DNA of 64,000 nt from CALOCN01 sp942491735 (GTDB taxonomy: Bacteria > Eisenbacteria > RBG-16-71-46 > JABDJR01): assembly GCA_942491735.1 (NCBI GenBank), contig CALOCN010000014.1, forward strand, positions 248,001-312,000, read 5' to 3'. A program made the translations under genes and the position numbers. Numbering within the stretch: the stretch's first letter is position 1; every line of letters starts with the position of its first letter. This document shows, one piece after another, positions 33,083 to 41,100 of the stretch. The notes below the pieces were generated by a model. It was not told the DNA's origin, ran no database searches, and saw nothing but the letters and a program-made list of their open reading frames with translations.

Positions 33083-34481
33083 TGTCGGTTCCTTGGGCAA
33101 GGATCAGGAGAATCATCATGGCACCCCAGGCGAGGCCATGCATCCAGGACGGCACGGTGACCGCGGCTTCCTCGGTCCGCTTGGACCGGAAGCGCCACTG
33201 CACCCCCAGGAGAATGCTGATCAACACCGCGACCTTGAGCATGTCGAGGGAGGTCAGGATCTGGGCGCCGTCCGGGATGACTCCGAACATGGAGAGCAGG
33301 AGCAGCTTCGCGGTGGCAAAGTCCGGGGCGCGGAAGAAGACCCAGGTCAGGTTGACCAGGAAGTAGGTCACGAGGGCAAAGAGCACCCGGGCGCCGAACG
33401 TGCGCACCCAGCCCTGTTCCCCGAACACCCGCACCAGGCCGCGCTCGACCACGAGGTAGATTCCGTGCAGGCCTCCCCACACCACGAAGGTCCAGGACGC
33501 CCCGTGCCAGAGCCCACCGAGGAGCATGGTGATCATGAGATTCACCGTGGTGCGAACCGTTCCGTGCCGGTTTCCCCCGAGCGGGATGTAGAGATAGTCC
33601 CGCAGCCAGGTGGAGAGGGAGATATGCCAGCGTCGCCAGAAGTCGCTGAACCCGATAGCCGCGTAGGGACAGCGGAAGTTGTCGGGCAGCGAGAAGCCGA
33701 AGCAGAGCGCGGCCCCGATCGCGGTGGTGGAATACCCGGCGAAGTCGAAGAAGATCTGACCGCTGAAGGCGAGCACGCCCAGCCAGGCGTCCAGGGTGTA
33801 GACCGGGCCCCGGGCCCAGCCGAAGACCGTTTCCGCGGCCGGGGCCAGCATGACGTCGGCCAGGACCACTTTCTGGAACAGACCGAGGGTCATGAGAAAA
33901 AGCCCCCAGGCGGTGCACTCGCGGTTCCACACCTTGCCGGTGGCGCACTGGGGGAGGAACTGGGTGGCCCGGACGATGGGGCCGGCGACCAGCTGGGGGA
34001 AGAAGGTCACATAGAGCGCGAAGTCGAGAAAGGATCTGGATGGACCGGAGCGGCCACGGTACACGTCCAGGGTGTAGGACATGGTCTGGAACGTGTAGAA
34101 GGAGATACCGACCGGGAGCACGATGTCCGGCTGGGCCGGCTGGAAGGCCATGCCGTAGAACCCGACCACGGACACGAAACTGTCCAGAACGAAGCCGCCG
34201 TACTTGAAGAAACCCAGGATGCCCAGGTTGGCCAGGAGGCTCAGACCCAGGTAGAACCGCCTGGGCCAGGGTCGGGTCTCGGTGTGGATGCGACCGGCCG
34301 CAAACCAGTCGATCGCGGTGGAGATCCATAGGAGCAGGACAAAAGGTGGGTTCCACGCCGCGTAGAAGAGATAGCTGGCGACGAGGAGGATGACCTTGCG
34401 CAGCGACCAGGACCGGGCCGCGTAGTAGGCCGCAAGGACGACCCCGAAGAACGCAAGAAACGTGAGTGAGTTGAACAGCAA
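33057..34481 (-). CDS. MBOAT family O-acyltransferase
   Basis: A 474-residue polytopic protein of the AlgI/DltB group. RCPYAAIGFSDFWRRWHIS and LGGNRHGTVRT are AlgI-type landmarks, and the catalytic His is in GGLWHGASWTF. It moves acetyl or other acyl groups across the membrane to modify an exopolysaccharide or wall polymer. The overlapping downstream SGNH gene is its expected partner. The start is TTG at 34481. No polysaccharide synthase genes lie nearby, so the substrate is open. Confidence 0.92.
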   Translation of the reverse strand: MLFNSLTFLAFFGVVLAAYYAARSWSLRKVILLVASYLFYAAWNPPFVLLLWISTAIDWFAAGRIHTETRPWPRRFYLGLSLLANLGILGFFKYGGFVLDSFVSVVGFYGMAFQPAQPDIVLPVGISFYTFQTMSYTLDVYRGRSGPSRSFLDFALYVTFFPQLVAGPIVRATQFLPQCATGKVWNRECTAWGLFLMTLGLFQKVVLADVMLAPAAETVFGWARGPVYTLDAWLGVLAFSGQIFFDFAGYSTTAIGAALCFGFSLPDNFRCPYAAIGFSDFWRRWHISLSTWLRDYLYIPLGGNRHGTVRTTVNLMITMLLGGLWHGASWTFVVWGGLHGIYLVVERGLVRVFGEQGWVRTFGARVLFALVTYFLVNLTWVFFRAPDFATAKLLLLSMFGVIPDGAQILTSLDMLKVAVLISILLGVQWRFRSKRTEEAAVTVPSWMHGLAWGAMMILLILAQGTDNAFIYFQF

Positions 34482-34527
34482 GTCCGGCCCCCCAGGCTAC
34501 ACGCCGACTTCGCGGGGCCGGCTGAAT

Positions 34528-34878
34528 CTACTTCTCCGACCACACCGCCAGTACGTTACCCGATGGATCGGCAAAGTGGAATCGCCTTCCACCCGGAAAC
34601 TCGAAGGGGGGGCGAATGATGCGGCCGCCGTGTTCCTTGATGGAAGCCTGCACCGCCTTGAGGTCCTCGGCGTAGATCACCACGAGGGGCCCGCCGGCGG
34701 GCACCGACTCGGCCAGGCTGAAGCCGCCCGAGAGCCGGCCGTCCACGAAGCTCGTGTACTGGGGGCCGTAGTCGGTGAAGGCCCACGCGAAGACCTCGCC
34801 GTAGAAGGTCTTGATGGCATCGAGATCCGTTGCGGAAAACTCCACATAGTCCACGCGGCGGTCGTTGGATTCGGTCAT
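34528..34878 (-). CDS. VOC-family glyoxalase/bleomycin-resistance-like protein
   Basis: A 116-residue single-domain VOC protein. VDYVEFSATDLDAIKTFYGEVFAW is the first module, and GRIIRPPFEFPGGRRFHFADPSGNVLAVWSE is the usual end with the ligand Glu. Proteins of this type are often found as stand-alone putative lyases or binders. The ATG at 34878 overlaps the glnS stop by 4 bases (ATGA). Substrate unknown. Confidence 0.87.
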   Translation of the reverse strand: MTESNDRRVDYVEFSATDLDAIKTFYGEVFAWAFTDYGPQYTSFVDGRLSGGFSLAESVPAGGPLVVIYAEDLKAVQASIKEHGGRIIRPPFEFPGGRRFHFADPSGNVLAVWSEK

Positions 34879-36557
34879 GCGTTCCCCTTGGCCACCATCT
34901 TTCCCCAGGAATCCTTGAGGGTGATCGTGCGGTTGAAGACAAGATGGTCGTCGGTGCTGTCCGGGTCCTTGGCGAAGTAGCCCTGGCGCATGAACTGCGA
35001 GGTGACCCCCGGCTCGGCCGCGGCCAGTCCGGGCTCCACCTTGCAGCCGGTCAGGACCTGGACGGAGTCCGGGTTGAGGTACTGGAGCGGGTCGTCCACC
35101 GACTTCAGGTCCTCGCGGGTGAACAGGTGATCGTAGAGCCGGACCTCGGCATCCACCCCATGTTCGGCCGAAACCCAGTGCAGGGTCCCCCGCACCTTGC
35201 GGCCGTCCGGCGCGTTGCCCCCCCGCGACTCGAGATCCACGGTGCATCGCAGCTCGATCACCTCGCCGGCTTCGTTCCTGATCGCCTCGTCGCAGGTGAT
35301 CAGGTAGGCGTGCTTGAGGCGCACTTCGCGACCGGGACCCAGGCGGAAGAACTTCCGGGGGGGATCCTCCATGAAGTCGTCCCGCTCGATCCAGAGTTCC
35401 CGGGAAAACGGGATCTGGCGTGTGCCGTCCGCCTCGTTCTCCGGGTTGTTGGTCGCCTCGAAGGTCTCGGTCTGCCCCTGCGGATAGTTGCTCAGAACCA
35501 CTTTGATCGGGTCGAGGACCCCCATGACCCGGAAGGCCGTGCGGTTGAGCGTCTCGCGGACGCTGAACTCCAGCTGTTTGTAGTCGACCAGGCTGTCCCG
35601 TTTGGCCACCCCGATCCGGTCCACGAAGTCCCGGATGGCCGAGGCGGGGTAGCCCCGGCGGCGCATGGCCGAGAGGGTGGGCATGCGGGGATCGTCCCAG
35701 CCGGTGACATGGTTCTCTTCCACCAGCTTGCGCAGGGCCCGCTTGCTCATCACGGTGTAGCTCAGGTGCAACCGGGCGAACTCGGTCTGCTCGGGGACGT
35801 CCTTGGCCTCGGCCTCGCGCACCACCCAGTCGTAGAGCGGGCGATGGTCCTCGAACTCCAGGGTACAGAGCGAGTGGGTGACGCCCTCGATGGCGTCCGA
35901 GAGCGGATGGGCAAAGTCGTACATGGGGTAGATGTGCCAGGTGTCGCCGGTACGGTGATGCGCGACGTTGAGCACCCGGTACAGCACTGGGTCCCGCATG
36001 TTGATGTTGCCCGAGGCCATGTCGATCTTCGCCCGGAGAACGCGCGACCCGTCAGGGAACTCACCCGACTTCATGCGCGCGAACAGGTCCAGGCTCTCCG
36101 CGGCCGGCCGGTCCCGGTGCGGACTCGGTTTCCCCGGTTCGGTGAGGGTGCCCCGGTGCTCACGGATCTGTTCCGCGGTCAGGTCGTCGACGTAGGCCAG
36201 CCCCTTTTCGATGAGCCGCACGGCAAAAGCATGGAGCTGGTCGAAGTAGTCCGAGGCGTGAAAGGTCTGTTTTCCCCAGTCGTAACCCAGCCAGCGGATG
36301 TCCTTCTCGATGGCTTCCACGAACCGGGTCTCCTCCTTGAGAGGATTCGTGTCGTCGAAGCGCAGGTTGCAACGACCGTTGAACTCGGCCGCGATGCCGA
36401 AGCTGATGCAGATCGCCTTGGCATGTCCAATGTGCAGGAACCCGTTGGGCTCCGGAGGGAACCGGGTGACGACCTGGCCGCCCCACTTCCCCGCGGCCAC
36501 GTCCTTGGCCACCTTCTCCCGGAGAAAGTCCCTGGGTTCGCTCCTGGTCTCGCTCAT
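34875..36557 (-). CDS. glnS: Glutaminyl-tRNA synthetase
   Basis: A 560-residue class I synthetase that charges tRNA-Gln directly. Landmarks are FPPEPNGFLHIGHAKAI (HIGH motif), RFDDTNP, DDPRMPTLSAMRRRGYP and the KMSKS equivalent VMSKR. The all-beta anticodon-binding domain follows (about residues 345-550). GlnRS in bacteria is limited to some lineages; most use the amidotransferase route. Finding it right after gltX implies this GluRS need not charge tRNA-Gln. ATG has GGGGA upstream. Confidence 0.96.
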   Translation of the reverse strand: MSETRSEPRDFLREKVAKDVAAGKWGGQVVTRFPPEPNGFLHIGHAKAICISFGIAAEFNGRCNLRFDDTNPLKEETRFVEAIEKDIRWLGYDWGKQTFHASDYFDQLHAFAVRLIEKGLAYVDDLTAEQIREHRGTLTEPGKPSPHRDRPAAESLDLFARMKSGEFPDGSRVLRAKIDMASGNINMRDPVLYRVLNVAHHRTGDTWHIYPMYDFAHPLSDAIEGVTHSLCTLEFEDHRPLYDWVVREAEAKDVPEQTEFARLHLSYTVMSKRALRKLVEENHVTGWDDPRMPTLSAMRRRGYPASAIRDFVDRIGVAKRDSLVDYKQLEFSVRETLNRTAFRVMGVLDPIKVVLSNYPQGQTETFEATNNPENEADGTRQIPFSRELWIERDDFMEDPPRKFFRLGPGREVRLKHAYLITCDEAIRNEAGEVIELRCTVDLESRGGNAPDGRKVRGTLHWVSAEHGVDAEVRLYDHLFTREDLKSVDDPLQYLNPDSVQVLTGCKVEPGLAAAEPGVTSQFMRQGYFAKDPDSTDDHLVFNRTITLKDSWGKMVAKGNA

Positions 36558-36566
36558 TGAGTTCCC

Positions 36567-38057
36567 CTAGTCCCTGGCGCCGAACAGATCGGCGTATCGC
36601 TTTTCCAGTTTTTTCAGTTTCTTCTTGGAGACGCCGCCCAGGGCGTCGAGAGCCCGACGGATGCGCACCCGCACCAGGTCCGATCCCAGGATGGCCATGG
36701 ACTCGAACAGGGGGGTCCAGACCTTGGTCCCGCTGAGGGCGACGTAGAAGGGAATGTTGAAGTCCTTGAGCTTGAGCTCGAAGGTGTCGGCCAGCTGGGT
36801 GAACAGGTCCTTGAGGGCCGGAGCACTCCAGTCCCGGTGACCGTCCAGGCGCCACAGGACCATTTGCAGGACCTCGGCCACTTCCTCCGGAGAGTGGCCC
36901 TTCATGGTCACCTCCGCCGGGTCGAAGCGGATCTCGTCGGCAAAGAAGGGTTCGGTCAGACGCCCCCAGTCCCCCAGGATCTCCAGGCGGGGATGCACGA
37001 GGGGCACGATGCGCGCGAACTGCTCCCGGTTGAGCGACCAGTCTTCCAGCCGGTTCAGGAGCGAGCTCGCGTCGTGGGCCTCGCGGATGTAGCGACCGTT
37101 GAGCCAGCGGAGCTTGTCGACGTCGAACACCGGGCCGCCAAGGGAGATGTCCTCTAGCTTGAGGTTCTCGACCATGTCGCGGATCGAGAACATCTCCTCG
37201 CCGTTGGGCATGATCCACCCCATCATGCCCAGGAAGTTCACCAGCGCCTCGGGCAGGTAGCCGGCCTTGCGGTAGTAGTTGAGCGAGGTCGGGTTCTTGC
37301 GTTTGCTGAGCTTGCTCTTGTCCGGATTGCGCAGGAGGACGAGGTGGCAGAACACCGGGGCTTCCCAGCCGAACATCTCGTAGAGCAGAACATGCTTGGG
37401 AACGGAGTTGATCCACTCCTCCCCCCGGATCACGTGGGAGATCCCCATGAGGTGGTCGTCCACCACGTTGGCCAGGTGATAGGTCGGGAACCCGTCCGAC
37501 TTGAGCAGGATCTGGTCGTCGACCAGCGCCCACTCACGGCGGATCTCCCCCCGCAGGAGATCGGTCCACACGCACTCCCCGGTGACCGGAACCTTCATCC
37601 GGACCACATGGACCTCCCCATCCTGGGCCCGGCGTTGTCCGTGGTCGTGATCCAACTCCCGGCAGTGGCGATCGTAGCCGGTCTGGGCGCCCTGCTCGGC
37701 CCGCATGGCGTCCAGGCGTTCCCGGGTGCAGAAGCACCGGTAGGCATGGCCCGTCGCGAGCAGTTGCTCCACATGGTCGCGATAGATCCGGGTCCGCTCG
37801 CTCTGGCGGTAAGGGCCGTGGGGCCCACCCACGTCGGGACCCTCGTCATAGGGAATGCCCAGCCAGTGCAGGGAGTCCAGGATGGCCGTTTCCGACTCGG
37901 CGGTGGAACGGGCCTGGTCCGTGTCCTCGATCCGCAGGATGAACTGCCCCCCCTGGCTCTTGGCAAAGGCATAGTTGAAGAGGGCCTGGTAGGCGGTGCC
38001 TACGTGGGGATCCCCGGTGGGGGATGGCGCGACGCGGACGCGGACGGGATGGGACAT
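36567..38057 (-). CDS. gltX: Glutamyl-tRNA synthetase
   Basis: A 496-residue class I synthetase. VRVAPSPTGDPHVGTAYQALFNY holds the HIGH equivalent (HVGT), RIEDTDQ is the glutamate-binding region, HLVLLRNPDKSKLSKRK has the KMSKS motif (KLSKR), and a helical anticodon domain makes up the C-terminal third. The frame is open more than 400 codons upstream but only the ATG at 38057 gives the standard N-terminus. It heads the 11-gene minus-strand block and is followed after 9 bases by glnS. Confidence 0.96.
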   Translation of the reverse strand: MSHPVRVRVAPSPTGDPHVGTAYQALFNYAFAKSQGGQFILRIEDTDQARSTAESETAILDSLHWLGIPYDEGPDVGGPHGPYRQSERTRIYRDHVEQLLATGHAYRCFCTRERLDAMRAEQGAQTGYDRHCRELDHDHGQRRAQDGEVHVVRMKVPVTGECVWTDLLRGEIRREWALVDDQILLKSDGFPTYHLANVVDDHLMGISHVIRGEEWINSVPKHVLLYEMFGWEAPVFCHLVLLRNPDKSKLSKRKNPTSLNYYRKAGYLPEALVNFLGMMGWIMPNGEEMFSIRDMVENLKLEDISLGGPVFDVDKLRWLNGRYIREAHDASSLLNRLEDWSLNREQFARIVPLVHPRLEILGDWGRLTEPFFADEIRFDPAEVTMKGHSPEEVAEVLQMVLWRLDGHRDWSAPALKDLFTQLADTFELKLKDFNIPFYVALSGTKVWTPLFESMAILGSDLVRVRIRRALDALGGVSKKKLKKLEKRYADLFGARD

Positions 38058-38113
38058 GACAACTCTCGTTTGAGGGGTCGGATACTCCTGGGAGCCAAGT
38101 ATGGTGGGCGTTC

Positions 38114-38157
38114 CCGGGGGGCGAGTCAAGCGGCCTCGGCGCCTGGTCGCCCCCCGG
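38114..38157. other. Perfect 11-bp GC stem-loop upstream of gltX
   Basis: CCGGGGGGCGA at 38114-38124 pairs perfectly with TCGCCCCCCGG at 38147-38157 around a 22-base loop. It lies 57 bases before gltX and 37 bases after the stop of the 1628-residue gene, both on the minus strand. No T-run follows, so it is not a standard terminator. It could slow RNA polymerase, protect a 3' end or act as a leader structure. The rest of the 137-base gap shows nothing clear. Confidence 0.5.
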
Positions 38158-38194
38158 AATCCATCCGGCTCCGATCCCCTCCTGCCCCCGCAAC

Positions 38195-41100
38195 CTACCC
38201 CGTCTTGATCACCTTGCGGGCCTGGACGTGCTGCGGCGTGGTCAGCCGATAGAAGTAGACACCCGGGGAGACCGTTCTCCCGGATGCGTCCCGTCCATCC
38301 CACTGGACACGATGCTCGCCGGCCGGCTGGTCGGATCCGTCCAGGAGTTCCCTGACCAGGCGTCCCCGCAGGTCGAACACATGGAGGCGGGTTCCGGCCG
38401 CTTCGGGCAGGCTGAATCGGATCTCGGTCGCGGACTGGAACGGGTTGGGCACGCTGGGCCGCAGGGCGAACGAGGTCGGGTGCGGCGGCTCGGTGTCGCC
38501 GATCCCAGGATCGGGCTCCACGATCACGATGCGCTGGTCGGCAGTGACCCCGGTCAGCAACTGTTCCAGTCCCGAGGGCCACTTGACCCGGACGTAGTCG
38601 ATCATCGTTTCGCAGCCCAGGCCGAACGCGGCGGTGAGCGCGTCGTTGGAGTAGAGCCCGGGCCCGCCGTTGACTTCCCGGATCTGGGTGAGCCCGTTGG
38701 CCTCGACCAGAATGCGGGCGCCCACACCGTGCGAGTTGGACACCGTCCCCTGGAGATCCACCTGGAGCCAGTGGTGCAGGGCAATCTCGTCGTTGCGGAT
38801 CATGACGCTGGCACCGCCGTCGTTGGCGACATAGAGGTCCTGGTCCCCGTCCCCTTCCAGATCCGCCCAGGCCAGGCCACGGGCGGTGGAAGCGTTGTCC
38901 CAGGGTGAGCTGGTGATGTCGGAAAAAGCCCCGCCGCCGTCGTTGCGGAGCAACGTGTTGGCGGTCAACGACGAGACGTAGAGATCCAGGTCCCCGTCGT
39001 TGTCCACATCCTTCCACCCGGCCCCGCGGCAGTTGAGCGCGGGGAGGTCCAGCGGAGCCGCGGTCACGTCCACGAAGCCGCCCCCGCCGTCGTTGCGGAG
39101 GAGCCGGTTGGACTCGTTGGTGTTGGCCACGTAGAGATCCAGATCGCCGTCGTTGTCGTAGTCTCCCCAGGAGATTCCCTGGGTACTGCCGGTGGCGTTG
39201 GCCAGTGCCGGGGTGGTCACGTCCACGAACACGCCAGCACCCTCGTTGCGGAACAGCGAGTTGGCAGTGGTGGTGCCCACGTAGAGATCCGGGTCGCAAT
39301 CGTTGTCGTAGTCCGCCCACGAGGCGCTGTAGCTGCTGAGGGGGACGGCCAGCGGCGCGGGGGTCACGTCCGTGAACACGAACCCACCCTCGTTGCGGAA
39401 GAGCCGGTTGGTAGCGCCGTTGTTGGTCAGGTAGCAGTCGATGTCCCCGTCCAGATCGTAGTCGGCCCAGGCGACCGAGGAACCGGCGTCACCGTTGTCG
39501 ATGGGCGCGGCCGAGACATCGGCGAACAGACCGCCTCCGTCGTTGCGGAAGATCACGTTGTCCGCGGAGCCGCCGGTGTTCACCACATAGAGGTCCAGAT
39601 CCCCGTCCTCGTCGAAGTCTCCCCAGGAGACGCCGCGACTGCCGGCGGTCAGTCCCAGAGCGGGTGGGGTAACGTCCACCAGATTGCCGCCCCCGTCGTT
39701 GCGGAATAGCGCGTTGGCCAGGGGACCGTTGCGGGACACGTAGAGGTCGTGGTCCCCATCCCCATCGTAGTCCCCCCAACCCACGCCGGAATGCCCGAGG
39801 GTCCCGGCCAACGGGCCGGTGGCAATGTTGGTCCCGGGGCCCGTGCTGACCAGGGGGCAGGGTGGGAGCAGGTACTCGTTCATGACCGCCAAGTCGGTGT
39901 TGGTGGCGTTGATGACCACCGACTTGAGCCGGTCGTCCCAGGACCTGGCGCAGCCGGCCGCCTTGATGCGGATCTCGTTGGCCAGAACCGGGGCGTCGCC
40001 GGGCGGGGTCTCGAACGGAACCATGGACTGAAGTTTCCACACCGCGCCCAGGCTCAGGAACGAGATGTTGATGATCCTTGCCGGGGACATCATCTCGGCC
40101 ACCACGCCCGGGCTCACGATGTCGGAGTCCACCAGCACACCCCCTGCCCACAGCTCCACCAGCACGTGGGAGCAACCAATGGAGGTGAAGTCGGCGACGA
40201 AGTCCAGCCCGGTTGTCTTGCCGGACACGGTCGCGGCCGAGAGCGGTTGGTTGTAGAAGTCGAGCATCCGGACGTTGAGCTCCTGGTTGGGGCCGAGCAG
40301 GAGCGGATCGAGTTCCATGACGAACCCGGAGGCAAAGGCGGCGGCCGCCTCGGTACCCATATCGATGCCGATCCCGTCCTCGCCGCTGGAGCCGATTCCG
40401 TCGAGGGTGAACAGGAAGTCCGGGTTGATCGAGATGCTGGCCTCGCCCTGCGCCCAGTGATCCCGGTTGAGAATGACCTTCTTCTCCGGTTTGCAGTGGA
40501 TAAGGAACGTCCCAGCCATGTCCTCGAGGATGATGGTGGGTGGGTTGCCGGGACGCACGTAGCAGCCGGCGTAGACGGTGGGGCCGCCGAAGTCGTCTTC
40601 CAGGATCCCGTTGATGGCCTCGCACAGGGCTTCCGCGCAATCCCCGACGGTTCCGCCGGTGATGACCAGCACCGAGTCCACGTCGATGCTGAAGAGCGAG
40701 CTCTTCTTCGGCTTGTTGCCGCCGAAGCCGGTCTTGGCGATGTACTGACCGTTCCACTTGAAGCGCACGCAGCGGGTGCCGGCCCAGCCCTCCTCGATGG
40801 GGATCTCGATGCTGTTGGAGAGGCCGGTGAACACCGTGGTCCCCTGGTAGTAGCACGGAGGTCGAATCACCGGGTTGTCCACGCAGACGAAGGTGGTTTC
40901 ATAGGTGGCCGGTTGCTCGAAGGGAGAACAGCTCCACATGAGAGCGTCCTCGTTGTAGGAGAACATGCCGGTGGAGTCGGGGGGGACGGCTCGGGTCGTC
41001 TCCACCCCTCGAGTGACCTGGAGTCGGTAGGACGTGTTGGTGGTGGCTTCGAGAGGGAAGCAGGCGACGGCATTGATCGCGGTGTCCACCACCGAGACCA

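Noticed and set aside
38098..38129. Promoter TTGACT ... CATACT before gltX
   Set aside because: The spacer is 20 bases and the -35 box overlaps the stem-loop; too weak to call.
38058..38194. T-box leader before gltX
   Set aside because: The conserved T-box sequence and an antiterminator/terminator pair are missing; only a plain stem-loop is seen.
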